From positions 434,001 through 498,000 of the forward strand of contig CAWBPR010000005.1 of assembly GCA_963790775.1 (NCBI GenBank): a stretch of DNA of 64,000 bases, read 5' to 3'. A program made the position numbers and the translations under genes. Shown here piece by piece: positions 47,141 through 59,447 of this stretch (positions within the stretch are counted from its first letter, which is position 1; each line of letters opens with the position of its first letter). The notes beneath the pieces were generated by a model. That model was not told where the DNA came from. It was given only the letters and a program-made list of their open reading frames with translations, and did not search any database. This DNA is from JASJBU01 sp963790775. GTDB taxonomy: Bacteria; Pseudomonadota; Gammaproteobacteria; Chromatiales; Chromatiaceae.

Positions 47141-47492
47141 GGCGTGAGTCTATCAGGAAAAGTGCCGATACTCCGTCAAGATGGTATTGATGGATTCAGA
47201 GTTTCTGTAGTGTTTCGCATCAAGACGCAATGCACAGGCAATCCTGAGTATTGGCAAGCGCTGTGCTATCTGAACGATGGGTTATTTTTGAGGAGATTTG
47301 AAATATCTTGTAACAAATAACAGAGTTCGAACAATGGCAAAGGACATGTACCTGACCTATATAGAAGTTGAGTGCTTTGAAAAGGTACGGAATCATTAAT
47401 CGTGAGAAATTCACCACTAAAGGTTACGTCTCCCTACCTACCTGCTTGTTGTAGAGGATAGGTAGTTTGATGCAACTTAAGGAGGTTGCGAC
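47141..47492. other. Intergenic region upstream of a small membrane ORF
   Basis: 352 bases with no gene on either strand beyond short unsupported ORFs. An inverted pair CTACCTACC/GGATAGGTAG near 47434-47466 precedes the strong ribosome binding site of the small ORF. The upstream part must also hold the dusA promoter. Confidence 0.35.
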
Positions 47493-47588
47493 ATGAAGCG
47501 GAAACATCTCAAACATGTTGTGCTGGCGATTTTTGTTGGTTTGTTGATTCTGTCTTGGGTGGGAACCGTGAATGGAATGGCTGGATAG
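47493..47588 (+). CDS. Candidate 31-residue small membrane protein
   Basis: A 32-codon ORF starting MKRKHLKHVVLAIFVGLLIL, then SWVGTVNGMAG. It has a positively charged start and a single membrane segment, the classic small-membrane-protein layout. The perfect Shine-Dalgarno TAAGGAGG lies seven bases before the ATG, and a hairpin sits further upstream. A hairpin GGTCTGA/TCAGACC follows at about 47610-47628 without a T run. It is below the size used for automatic ORF calls. Function unknown. Confidence 0.6.
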   Translation: MKRKHLKHVVLAIFVGLLILSWVGTVNGMAG

Positions 47589-47686
47589 GCTGGTTTCCAG
47601 GGCTTTGTTGGTCTGACCTGATCAGACCAGTATGCTAAGCCGTTGGTAGCTTGGAATCGTAGCGAGTTCATCCCACAGATCATTGC

Positions 47687-50845
<3,159 letters not shown>

Positions 50846-50857
50846 GCCGCTGTCCGC

Positions 50858-52117
50858 CTAATGGTTGTGGACTTCGAAGCCGGACTTGGCCAGCTCGGAC
50901 TGCAGAAAGAAGGCGCCCTGGGTCACGACCCGGGTGCCTGGGGCGAGCCCGCTAATCACCGACCGTTCCGATAACTGGCGGATCACTTCAACTTCCCTGG
51001 CCATGTATTCACCGGGTTGCTGTTCCACGAAGACCTGCCAGTGTCCGTCGGGGCTGCGCTGCAGGGCATGGGATGGCAGGGTGATGCCGCTGGCGACATT
51101 CTCGTCAGTCTGGATTTCCACCGTCACGAACTGTCCCGGATGCAGGTGATCTCCCGGATTGGAGATCTCCAGGCGGACCGCCAGGGTCCGGGTGACTTCA
51201 TCCAGGGCATGGTGTTCCTGAATGACTTTGCTGGGAATCCACTCCTTGCCGGTATGCACCCGGGCCGGGGTGTTGATGCCGATATGGTGGACCGCCAGCG
51301 GATCGAAACGCGCTTCAACCCAGAGCCGGGACTCGTCGGTAATCTCGAACAGCAGATCGCCGGGCTCCACCATCTGGCCGATGACAAAGCTGTCGCGAAT
51401 CACCGTGCCTGCCTGGGGGGAGAGCAGCTTAAACTGACCGTCGGCCTGACTGGCGAGTCCGGCTTTGATAAAACCGTCCAGTTGACTGACACTCATACCA
51501 TAGGCCAGCAGCCGCGCCCGGGCCTGCTGCAGTGCGATCTGGGCCTCCTGGAAGCGGCGTTCGGAGACCACCTTTCTGCCCAGCTTACTGACCCGCCGCC
51601 ATTCATTGTCAGCCGCCAGAATTTCCCCCTGAGTTTCGGCCATGGCGACGCTCGACAGGGTCACCAGCGGCTGGCCCTTGGCGACATGATCTCCCAGGTA
51701 GGCATGGCGTTCCACCAGTTGGGCCTGAATGCGTGGGGTGACCCGGCTGGTGGCGTAGCTGTTGAGCCTGATTTCACCGGGGGCCTTGATCCAATCCACA
51801 GTGGTTTCGAGGGCTACCGTTTGCACGACTATGCCAACACGTTCCTGCTGTAGTTTGCTGAGTTTGACCTGGTTTGTCTCTTCGCTCCCATGCTCATCGC
51901 CATGTGCGTATTCCTCATGTCCAGGTTCCCCATGCCCAGGTTCCTCATGTCCGGACCCAGACTGCTCCATTTCATGGGGTTGATGATCCGCCTGGACAGG
52001 GATGGCAGCTGACTGTTCATGGTCATGTTCGTGGTGGCGATCTTCTTCCGCATTCAGCCAGGCGACAGGCATCAGGATGGGTAAAAACAGGCAAAAACCT
52101 AATAACCGTTTGATCAT
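50858..52117 (-). CDS. czcB: Efflux RND periplasmic adaptor with His-rich N-terminus (CzcB-like)
   Basis: 419 residues. A signal sequence (LLGFCLFLPILMPVAWLNA) is followed by a ~55-residue His/Glu/Gly-rich stretch (HHEHDHEQSA, GHEEPGHGEPGHEEYAHGDE) likely to bind metal. The membrane fusion core follows (PGEIRLNSYATSRVTPRIQA, HAYLGDHVAKGQPLVTLSS). The C-terminal beta barrel has RTLAVRLEISNPGDHLHPGQ. The His-rich stretch fits Zn/Co/Ni capture in the periplasm. It lies between czcC and czcA in a tight operon. Confidence 0.9.
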   Translation of the reverse strand: MIKRLLGFCLFLPILMPVAWLNAEEDRHHEHDHEQSAAIPVQADHQPHEMEQSGSGHEEPGHGEPGHEEYAHGDEHGSEETNQVKLSKLQQERVGIVVQTVALETTVDWIKAPGEIRLNSYATSRVTPRIQAQLVERHAYLGDHVAKGQPLVTLSSVAMAETQGEILAADNEWRRVSKLGRKVVSERRFQEAQIALQQARARLLAYGMSVSQLDGFIKAGLASQADGQFKLLSPQAGTVIRDSFVIGQMVEPGDLLFEITDESRLWVEARFDPLAVHHIGINTPARVHTGKEWIPSKVIQEHHALDEVTRTLAVRLEISNPGDHLHPGQFVTVEIQTDENVASGITLPSHALQRSPDGHWQVFVEQQPGEYMAREVEVIRQLSERSVISGLAPGTRVVTQGAFFLQSELAKSGFEVHNH

Positions 52118-52120
52118 GGC

Positions 52121-53389
52121 TTATCGCTCCTGCATGCTAATGTTGAGCCATTCGAATAAACTGCCCGAGGCGCTGAGCCATTCGATCCAGGCGTTCCAAA
52201 GTTCCCCATGCAGTTGGACGCTGGCTATTTGGGTGTCCAGGGATTGTCTTACCTGCATTAAATAATCAGTGGTGTTCATCTCACCTGCATGCCACTGCTG
52301 CTTCAGCAGGTCGAACTGTTGCTGCAGACTGGCGCGGCCCAGGGCTAACCATTGTGACCAGGCCTGATAGGTCAGCATGTATCGCTCCTGCGCACTCGCC
52401 AATCTGGCCTCGGCGCTGCGGAATACCTGCTGAGCGAGCTGCTCTTCCTGTGCAGCCTCGGCATGAGCCGCATCAACCCCACTCTGGAAGCTGTTACGCA
52501 ATTGCAGCGGAATTGACAGCGAGAGGCCGATCAAGAAATCGTTGTCTTCACTGCCTGCTGAGACCCCCAGAGTTGGATCTGCCTTGTTTTCCTGGCGTGT
52601 GGCGTTGATCTTCAGTTGGGATTTACGGACTGCCAGATGGGAGGCGATAACCCGTGGATGACGCTCTGCGAGTGCCCCCAGCCTCTGCTTGTCATCCAGT
52701 CTTCCGGGCAGGTTCACGGGCAACTTAACGCGGTGATTCAAAGCCTCGCCAGTCAGTCTGAAGAAATTATTTTTGGCCTGAATCAGACTCACCGCGTTAT
52801 TCACATGCTGCATTCTCGCCTCCGCCAATGTGAGGCGAGCAAGCTCGAGTTCTGCCTGGGGGATGTCTCCGGCAAGATGGCGTTGTTCAGCCAGGCGGAC
52901 GAAGTGTTCGAGGGATTCGGTGCGCTGTATCGAAAGTTGGGTTATCCGGTGATGCAACTGGATGGCGCCGGTGGCGAGTAAAACTTCCTCTGCTTTGTCC
53001 AATTGAAAGGCTGCCAGTTTCGCTTTGGCTTCGAGCAATTCTGCATGGGCAACTTGAGAAAGTGATTCCTGTTTATCGTGCCAGTCGATGGTTTGGCTGA
53101 TGCCGATTGTGTAGGTATTGATGTCTGTGCGTTCAGCCTCAAGACCCAGCTGCGGATTATGCAATGGCAATTCACTGCCGGCATGGCGCGCCTTGAAACT
53201 GGCCATGGCCGATTTTGCGGCCTGGATTTCCAGGTTGGATTCAAGCGCGCGCTGTACTATGCCTGCCAGCTGGTTGATTTGTGCAGGCGTTGTGCCGTCT
53301 GTTTCTGCTGCTGCGGGCGAAACCCAGAGGATCCATGTCAGACCGCCGGCGAGCAGACGAGACAACCTCCAATCTGTAGATAACGACAT
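52121..53389 (-). CDS. czcC: TolC-family outer membrane efflux protein (CzcC-like)
   Basis: 422 residues from MSLSTDWRLSRLLAGGLTWI at 53389; the ATG ten codons upstream is less likely. Signal peptide to AAAETDG. The two coiled-coil hairpin repeats are seen in IVQRALESNLEIQAAKSAM with NPQLGLEAERTD, and FFRLTGEALNHRVKLP with QLKINATRQENKADP. It forms the outer-membrane channel of the Czc pump. It is four bases from czcB, and is the first pump gene of the set. Confidence 0.87.
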   Translation of the reverse strand: MSLSTDWRLSRLLAGGLTWILWVSPAAAETDGTTPAQINQLAGIVQRALESNLEIQAAKSAMASFKARHAGSELPLHNPQLGLEAERTDINTYTIGISQTIDWHDKQESLSQVAHAELLEAKAKLAAFQLDKAEEVLLATGAIQLHHRITQLSIQRTESLEHFVRLAEQRHLAGDIPQAELELARLTLAEARMQHVNNAVSLIQAKNNFFRLTGEALNHRVKLPVNLPGRLDDKQRLGALAERHPRVIASHLAVRKSQLKINATRQENKADPTLGVSAGSEDNDFLIGLSLSIPLQLRNSFQSGVDAAHAEAAQEEQLAQQVFRSAEARLASAQERYMLTYQAWSQWLALGRASLQQQFDLLKQQWHAGEMNTTDYLMQVRQSLDTQIASVQLHGELWNAWIEWLSASGSLFEWLNISMQER

Positions 53390-53485
53390 AGTTTGATATC
53401 CGAAAAAGATGAGCATCAAGTGCTGACAACACCTGTTTTTCCGATCCAGGGAACAGCTGGTCAGTCTGAATTAAGTCTAATTAAT

Positions 53486-53803
53486 TCAGGTGGTTATCGG
53501 AGGGCGATATAACACTATGGGGGGCGGTGTGGTGGATGGGGCGGCATAGGGGGTCCTCATGCCGGCCAGACTGGCAGTCAGTCCAAACATATCCGTATTG
53601 ATCAGCCCCAGCAGATGGATCAGGCCATGACAGCAGTGGTCACAGTCGGCCTCGCTCTCCTGGTGATCGGCATTGTGAGCCGGATGGTGAGAGAAGAGGG
53701 ATTCTGAATCCAGGAATGTATCTCCGTGCGCATCAGCCAGCACCACCATCCCGTACCCGAGATTGGAGATCACCAGCCAGCAGATAAGCAAAACGCGAAG
53801 CAT
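53486..53803 (-). CDS. His/Cys-rich periplasmic protein linked to metal efflux
   Basis: 105 residues. Signal peptide LRVLLICWLVISNLGYGMVV, then a metal-ligand-rich stretch SHHPAHNADHQESEADCDHC followed by CHGLIHLLG. This HxxH...CDHCCH pattern and the position just upstream of czcCBA suggest a periplasmic metal-binding or sensing partner like CzcI/CzcE-type small proteins, though the sequence match is only by style. Probably first gene of the operon, 96 bases before czcC. Confidence 0.7.
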   Translation of the reverse strand: MLRVLLICWLVISNLGYGMVVLADAHGDTFLDSESLFSHHPAHNADHQESEADCDHCCHGLIHLLGLINTDMFGLTASLAGMRTPYAAPSTTPPPIVLYRPPITT

Positions 53804-54096
53804 GAGAATAACGTTTTTGTTTTAATAATTATCGGGGCGGACATGAATCCTGTTCAGAAAACCTACGCGATTTGTCGCTATAGGGCAAGTTCCTCCCCCT
53901 GTCTGGCTGATTCTTCCTGGTCCCTTGAAAAAAGATTGATGCCTGAAAAAAGCAACAGGCAGATGCTTTTAATTCAAGAGAATGGCAACTCAGAGCGTTA
54001 CGCACCTCTGCATTGGAGGACAAGTTTGTTTAATTTTTGATAAGCAGATACGGGTTTGCAAAATCAAGGAAATGTCAGGCTGAACGCTAAGATAGT

Positions 54097-55638
54097 ATGA
54101 CTGATCGTCACTCTTTGCAAAGTAGAGATAGCCAACAAATCATGCCGGATTTGCAAATCCCTGGATTGAAAATAATCAAAGAGATAGGCAGGGGGGGCAT
54201 GGCCAGGGTCTATCTGGCGCTGCAGGAGTCACTGCAACGGCCTGTTGCGGTCAAGCTGCTGGACAATCCCGATATCCCAGGATTTCATGAGCGTTTCATG
54301 AAAGAGGGGCGCTTCCTGGCGGCCCTGGGGCATTCCAATATCGTCGAGGTTTACGATGTAGGGGAGTGTGAAGGAAATTATTTCATCACCATGGAATATC
54401 TGCCGGGGGGTGACCTCAGGAGCAGAATTCAGAAAGGCATGAAGCCGGGCCTGGCGTTGAAGGTCGCTATGCGGATCGCCAGCTGCCTCGATTATCTGCA
54501 CGAGCAGGGGATTGTCCACCGTGATCTGAAGCCCTCGAATATCCTGTTTCGGGCTGACAGCAATCCAGTCATAACCGATTTTGGGATCGCCAAATTGCTC
54601 CATGAGAAGGGTGATTTGACGCTTGGGGGGGCGATTCTGGGCAGCCCCTCCTATTTAAGTCCGGAGCAGGCCGGCGCTGCCGGGAAGGTTGATGGTCGAA
54701 GTGATCTCTACAGCCTGGGTGTCATCCTGTTTGAAATGCTGACTGGCGAGCGGCCATATCAGGGAGAAAATTTTGCTGCTGTGATCATGGCGCACCACAG
54801 AGACCCGATCCCGAAACTCCCGGGGGCCCTGTCTCACTACCAGCCGGTTATCGATCGGCTGCTGTGCAAGGAGGTGGAAGGCCGCTATCAGAATGGGGTG
54901 GAACTGATTCAGGCGATTCGCGGCCTCACCACGGCGGAAATTCACCAACTGCCGGGAAGTTCACCTCAGCCATCCCCTCAACCGCCAGTCATTGAAGGAT
55001 CCAAAGCGCCGCCAGCCAAGAGATCGAGAGGATTCCGCTTCAAATTGCTCTTTCTAACCATGCTGCTTTTATCAGCCGCTGGCTTTTTATTGTTCAAAGC
55101 TCCTCTGCATGAGCCTGCTAAGCAGCAGAATGTGGGGGTGGAACAAAAGCCGGCCGTCCAACCGGAAATCCCATTGGCAGAGAGTGTGCTGCAGCAGCTT
55201 CCGGAACCGGTCATTCAGCCGGTTGTGTCCAAGCCTGCGGTCAGTGTCGTGAAAAGACGCCCAAGCCCTCAGCAGCGGGTCCAACCGAAGCTGAGCAAAG
55301 CCGATCAATTGCTCAGTCTTGCCTATCAACGTATGGATTCCTTGCGTCTGAGTTTCCCGAAAGGGGACAGCGCGTATGACTATTTCCAGCAAATTCTTGC
55401 GCTTGATCCGCAAAACAAGGCCGCCAAAGCGGGTATCCGGCAGATCGTGCGCTGGTATATCAACAAGGCCGAACAGGCTCTGACCGATGACAAGATCAAG
55501 CAGGCCAAACGCTATGTCGACCGCGGGCTGACGATCAACAGAAATAATCCACGTCTGATTGCACTGCAAAACAGGATACAGACTCCAGTAGCAGTCAATG
55601 CGAAGGTCTTCGATCCATTTGAGATCCTGAACTACTGA
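54097..55638 (+). CDS. Membrane-anchored Ser/Thr protein kinase with C-terminal repeat domain
   Basis: 513 residues. A Hanks-type kinase spans ~25-285: GRGGMARVYLA (G loop), VAVKLL (Lys), VHRDLKPSNILF (catalytic loop), TDFGIAKLL (DFG), GSPSYLSPEQ (activation segment), GRSDLYSLGVILFEMLTGE. A proline-rich linker precedes a membrane segment (LLFLTMLLLSAAGFLLF, ~312-328). The periplasmic C-terminal part has a TPR-like pattern (QILALDPQNKAAKAGIRQIV, DDKIKQAKRYVDRGLTINRN). It is divergent from the metal genes. Signals and substrates unknown. Confidence 0.9.
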   Translation: MTDRHSLQSRDSQQIMPDLQIPGLKIIKEIGRGGMARVYLALQESLQRPVAVKLLDNPDIPGFHERFMKEGRFLAALGHSNIVEVYDVGECEGNYFITMEYLPGGDLRSRIQKGMKPGLALKVAMRIASCLDYLHEQGIVHRDLKPSNILFRADSNPVITDFGIAKLLHEKGDLTLGGAILGSPSYLSPEQAGAAGKVDGRSDLYSLGVILFEMLTGERPYQGENFAAVIMAHHRDPIPKLPGALSHYQPVIDRLLCKEVEGRYQNGVELIQAIRGLTTAEIHQLPGSSPQPSPQPPVIEGSKAPPAKRSRGFRFKLLFLTMLLLSAAGFLLFKAPLHEPAKQQNVGVEQKPAVQPEIPLAESVLQQLPEPVIQPVVSKPAVSVVKRRPSPQQRVQPKLSKADQLLSLAYQRMDSLRLSFPKGDSAYDYFQQILALDPQNKAAKAGIRQIVRWYINKAEQALTDDKIKQAKRYVDRGLTINRNNPRLIALQNRIQTPVAVNAKVFDPFEILNY

Positions 55639-55953
55639 AATTTCCGAGTCTTCCGCTACCCGATAAAGCTTGTGAACACTCTGTGTGATTGTTCCATAAT
55701 CAAGGGATGTGTCGAACCCTGTTGAAAAAGCCCGAGCAAGATGCGACTCGATAGCGCTATTCCGCAAAGGGTAAAAAATATATTGAGGTGATTCAGGATG
55801 TGATCCGGCAGAACGATCTTGCGCTGCCGGATGGTCAGACGCCACAGGCGTGATCTGTGGAACCGGTATAAACCGGTCCCAGAGATTGTGAAAGAACGAT
55901 CGATGCGGTTTGCTGCAAAGGCGTCAAGCGCTGAGACGCCGACGCCTCACTCT
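55639..55953. other. Intergenic stretch with a short coding remnant
   Basis: 315 bases with no intact gene. On the plus strand 55761-55852 reads AKGKKYIEVIQDVIRQNDLA then LPDGQTPQA and a stop, which looks like the end of a lost protein because the upstream frame is closed. The rest appears non-coding. Confidence 0.3.
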
Positions 55954-57162
55954 TCAGTCGTTGTATCCATAATTTTCCGCCACATAATCGATATCCTTAT
56001 CTCCACGCCCGGAAAGATTCACCAGGATACTCTCTCCCGGGTGATCCGGGGCCATACGCATGGCGTGGGCCACGGCATGCGCACTCTCCAGGGCTGGGAT
56101 GATGCCCTCCAGGCGCGAAAGTTTGTAGAAGGCATCCAGGGTCTGGTCATCGGTGACTGCCGAGTAGAGCACCCGGCCTATCTTATGCAGATAGGCATGT
56201 TCAGGTCCGACTCCAGGATAGTCCAGGCCTGAGGCAATGGAATGCACCGGTGCTGGCTGACCCTCGTCATCGGTCAGCACCAGAGAACGAAAACCGTGGA
56301 TCTCGCCATCCGCGCCATAGGTGATGGTAGCGGAGTGCTCACCCAGTCGGGTGCCTCGTCCCAGGGGTTCTACGCCATGCAGGGTGACCTCCTCCTCGTC
56401 GATGAATCCCTGGAAGATGCCCATCGCGTTGGAACCACCGCCGACACAGGCGACGACATGATCCGGCAGTTCGCTGCTGGTCATCTCGGCAAACTGGACA
56501 CGGGCCTCCTGCCCCACGATGCGCTGGAAGTCCCGCACCATTTTTGGGAACGGGTGGGGTCCAACTACTGAACCAATGGCATAGATGCTTGTGACCGGGT
56601 CTTTCAAGTAGGACATAAAGGCCGAGTCTACGGCCTCTTTGAGGGTACGGCCGCCAAAGCCCACGGGCACCACTGTCGCACCCAGCAGTTTCATGCGCAC
56701 CACGTTGGGATGCTCTTTCTCGATATCCACCTCACCCATGTGGATCTCGCACTCCATACCAAAATAGGCGGCGGCGGTGGCCAGGGCCACACCGTGCTGG
56801 CCGGCGCCGGTCTCGGCAATCAGGCGTTTCTTGCCCATGTGTTTGGCGAGCAACGCCTCAGCCATGCAATGGTTGAGCTTATGGGCGCCGGTATGGTTGA
56901 GGTCTTCACGCTTCAGGTAGATGCTGGCGCCACCCAGGGATTCCGAGAGATTACGCAAATAGTGAACCGGCGTCGGACGCCCCTGAAAATGCTTGCGGAT
57001 GTATTTCAGTTCATTCTGGAACTCAGCGGAGAGGGAGATCCGGTCATAGGCCGCCGAGATCTCAGCAAATGGCTGCTCCAGTTCAGGGGGGAGAAAGGCC
57101 CCGCCATATTCACCAAACCAGCCGTTTTTATCCGGATGTGTTTTCAGATAGTGACCGCTCAT
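55954..57162 (-). CDS. trpB: Tryptophan synthase beta chain
   Basis: 402 residues, TrpB1 type. It joins indole and serine with PLP. The PLP lysine is in HTGAHKLNHCMAEAL; EDLNHTGAHK, AETGAGQHGVA, GGGSNAMGIFQGFIDEEEV (phosphate loop) and SGLDYPGVGPEHAYLH are the signatures. No trpA lies beside it (the left neighbour is divergent and unrelated), so the operon is split or trpA is elsewhere. Confidence 0.95.
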   Translation of the reverse strand: MSGHYLKTHPDKNGWFGEYGGAFLPPELEQPFAEISAAYDRISLSAEFQNELKYIRKHFQGRPTPVHYLRNLSESLGGASIYLKREDLNHTGAHKLNHCMAEALLAKHMGKKRLIAETGAGQHGVALATAAAYFGMECEIHMGEVDIEKEHPNVVRMKLLGATVVPVGFGGRTLKEAVDSAFMSYLKDPVTSIYAIGSVVGPHPFPKMVRDFQRIVGQEARVQFAEMTSSELPDHVVACVGGGSNAMGIFQGFIDEEEVTLHGVEPLGRGTRLGEHSATITYGADGEIHGFRSLVLTDDEGQPAPVHSIASGLDYPGVGPEHAYLHKIGRVLYSAVTDDQTLDAFYKLSRLEGIIPALESAHAVAHAMRMAPDHPGESILVNLSGRGDKDIDYVAENYGYND

Positions 57163-57750
57163 GATACTCCCCTTATTGTTCTGGAAAATCTTACATTCTA
57201 AAGCACTCTTGCATCAGCGGCATCTTCGCAAGATATGCAGCAAATGCATACACTGAAAGCACGTTTTTTTGTCGGCTGAAGATTCAACTTGCCTGATAGG
57301 GGGAAATCCTCAGCAAGAGGGCGTAGTTCAAGCTGAATCTTTGAATATAAAATTGATAGCCCAAAGCTAGTAAATCCTGAGAAATGCAGGTATCAATCAG
57401 GGGTTTCCAAGCAGCACGGAGATGTGGTCGATGACAAGTATCAATACTCCTAAAAACAACAGGCAATACATTGATAACAGAAGGGAATCCAGGTGGATTG
57501 TGTAGAGCTTCAGGTAGCTTGAACATATCAGCGCTGAGCAGTCATTAGCGGGTTTTATCCGATTCCCTTCTTTCCTCTGTTCTCGTTTAGAGCTATTCAC
57601 TCTGACCCGAATTTCTTTTAAGGGCTGGATAAAACGGTTAGCCAGGGTTGTTTGTCTTTGCACCCATCTTTAGTGGTGAGGCAGGGGATACAGAGAACGT
57701 CTCTGCGCCATACTCCGGTGAAATCCTGTGACCCTTATTTTTCAAGGCCC
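57163..57750. other. AT-rich intergenic region
   Basis: 588 bases holding the trpB promoter and the downstream end of the pstB-like gene. A minus-strand ORF at 57397-57663 (88 codons) ends with a hydrophobic stretch, LLLSMYCLLFLGVLILVI, but lacks a convincing ribosome site and any recognisable family. I see no repeat or terminator with good pairing. Confidence 0.3.
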
Positions 57751-58489
57751 CTAACCGTAACGGCCTTCGATATAATCTGCAGTCTCTTCTTTTTTAGGGG
57801 TGATGAAAAGCTTGGTGGTTTCCTGGTGCTCGATCACCTTGCCCATCAGCATGAAGATGCACTCTTCGCTGGCCCGCTTGGCCTGGGACATGTTGTGGGT
57901 AACGATCAGGATGGTGTACTCGCCGCGCAGTTGCCAGATCAACTCTTCCACCGCCTCGGTGCCCCTGGGGTCCAGGGCGGAGCAGGGTTCGTCCATCAGC
58001 AGCACCTCGCTTCACCGGCAGCAGCCGGGCGATACAGAGCTTCTGTTGCTCCTCGAGCGATAGGTCCGTCGCCTTGCGGTTCTGGTGATCTTTGACTGAG
58101 TCCCAGAGCAGCACCTGCCGCAGCGAATTTTCCGCGATCTCATCTTCCTCTGCCCGCCGGTGCTGCTTGCTGCCTGGTACATGCAGCTTGTATCCGTAGA
58201 GAATATTGTCTCGAATCGATACCGGCAGGGGGTTGGGCCGCTGAAACACCATGCCGATCTTTTTACGCAACTGTACGATGTTGACGTCCGAGCCATAGTT
58301 ATTGTTGCCAATCACATCGATGCTGCCCTTGGTTCGTACGTAACCAAGACGTTCGTTGATTCGATTGATGCTGCGTAGAAAGGTGGTTTTACCACAACCG
58401 GACGGCCCGATCAGACTGGTGATGATGCCGACCTTCACTTTCAGGTTGATATCGTAGAGGGCCTGGAAGTTACCGTACCAAAGGTTCAT
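57751..58489 (-). pseudogene. PstB-like phosphate ABC ATPase, frameshifted and 5'-truncated
   Basis: Joined frames give ~245 residues. Walker A GPSGCGKTT, Q-loop MVFQRPNPLPVSI and Walker B LLMDEPCSALDPRGTEAVEE are PstB-like. The ABC signature is unusual, LSLEEQQKLCIARLLP instead of LSGGQQQRL. The frame breaks near 58017, just before Walker B: two bases missing from KPEVLL, or one extra G. The N-terminal ~15 residues before LWYGNFQAL have no start codon in frame. The RAYT element lies 26 bases upstream and may have removed the 5' end. No pstSCA or phoU is near. Confidence 0.8.
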
Positions 58490-58514
58490 GGTAACGGGGT
58501 TCTCATGGTAACGA

Positions 58515-59419
58515 GGTCAGTTCTCGTGTCATAGCATCCGGCTTCGAATTATCCGACCCACGGTGGCCAGATGAAGACCGAAGTGCTTCGCAATCTCGCG
58601 GTAACTGTACGCGCCAGTGGCATACGCAGTGACTATTGCTTCATTACGTTCCGGGTGCTTTGCGGCAATATTCGCTATCGACTGGGCGGGCGGCCTTCGC
58701 TGCGCACGTGGAATGCTCAACTCATCACCTTGCAGTTCCGCTTTTCTTTGCATTCGCTTAATGAATTTCTCGTCACCAAGATAAATCTGCTGGCGCAGCT
58801 CTGCCCAGATACTCCCCAGCGGGATCCCCTCATCCACGTACCGTGCATATTTCCTTCGCGCATTGGCTCGCCGCTTGCCAAACTGTGCCAGCAAGCCGTC
58901 CGTGGCGAGCCAATCCGGAGGCGGCGCCTCTCCCACCATTGCGCGATAGCTGCTCCACTCGTATTCGACTGGATGCTTTACCATACCCGCCCTTACCGGA
59001 TTCAGAACCACATAGCGCGTCAATTCCAATAAATAACTTTCCTTGTCCACCAGAATACCTTTGAACCGCCCCTGGAATAGATGCCCTGTCCGGTGGTGAC
59101 GTCGGTTCGACGCCTGCGTGTACATGCCGTTGAGCTGGCGCATTCCCTTGGACAGATTCCCATCAGGCGTCTCGACCACCAAATGGTAATGGTTGGTCAT
59201 CAGGCAGTAGGCATGACATACCCAATTGAAACGGCCCACAACCTCCTCCAATATATTCAAGAATTTCAGGCGATCTTCGTCATCTTCAAAGATAGGTTCG
59301 CGCCGATCACCACGTGATGTCACATGATACAACGCGCCTGAGAATTCGATTCGAAGTGGTCTTGCCATACCGGTAAGCATACCTCACCAGCATAGGATGT
59401 TACAATGCGAGAACTGACC
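58515..59419 (-). mobile_element. RAYT (IS200-like tyrosine transposase) unit with terminal inverted repeats
   Basis: The transposase gene (58529-59368) lies between imperfect 25-base inverted ends: GGTCAGTTCTCG... at 58515-58539 and ...CGAGAACTGACC at 59395-59419. The outer 12 bases match exactly. The left end overlaps the gene stop. This self-contained layout suggests the unit can, or could, move as one piece. Confidence 0.75.
58529..59368 (-). CDS. REP-associated tyrosine transposase (RAYT)
   Basis: 279 residues from MARPLRIEFSGALYHVTSRG at 59368. It has the Y1 HUH fold: metal-binding His pair in CLMTNHYHLVVETPDG and catalytic Tyr in NGMYTQASNRRHHRTGHLFQ. YLLELTRYVVLNPVRAGMV and YEWSSYRAMVG are family features. 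A C-terminal extension ends with an HTH (SYREIAKHFGLHLATVGRII), typical of the longer RAYT group. RAYTs process REP sequences as single-strand intermediates. Confidence 0.92.
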   Translation of the reverse strand: MARPLRIEFSGALYHVTSRGDRREPIFEDDEDRLKFLNILEEVVGRFNWVCHAYCLMTNHYHLVVETPDGNLSKGMRQLNGMYTQASNRRHHRTGHLFQGRFKGILVDKESYLLELTRYVVLNPVRAGMVKHPVEYEWSSYRAMVGEAPPPDWLATDGLLAQFGKRRANARRKYARYVDEGIPLGSIWAELRQQIYLGDEKFIKRMQRKAELQGDELSIPRAQRRPPAQSIANIAAKHPERNEAIVTAYATGAYSYREIAKHFGLHLATVGRIIRSRML

Positions 59420-59447
59420 CTTACACCCGAGAACTGACCCTTACACC
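59408..59447. repeat. Two tandem 20-base repeats at the RAYT outer end
   Basis: CGAGAACTGACCCTTACACC occurs twice head to tail (59408-59427, 59428-59447), beginning inside the right terminal repeat. A partial GTTACACCCGAGG follows near 59460. This could be a second end left by a previous insertion or transposase binding sites. Confidence 0.7.

Noticed and set aside
47608..47630. Hairpin GGTCTGA/TCAGACC as terminator of the small ORF
   Set aside because: Short stem and no T run; too weak to list as a terminator.
57397..57663. 88-codon minus-strand ORF with a hydrophobic end
   Set aside because: No ribosome site, no family, AT-rich region; noted in the intergenic entry only.
59408..59447. Possible CRISPR array (two 20-base repeats)
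   Set aside because: The units are directly tandem with no spacers, and they match the RAYT end; no cas genes are present.
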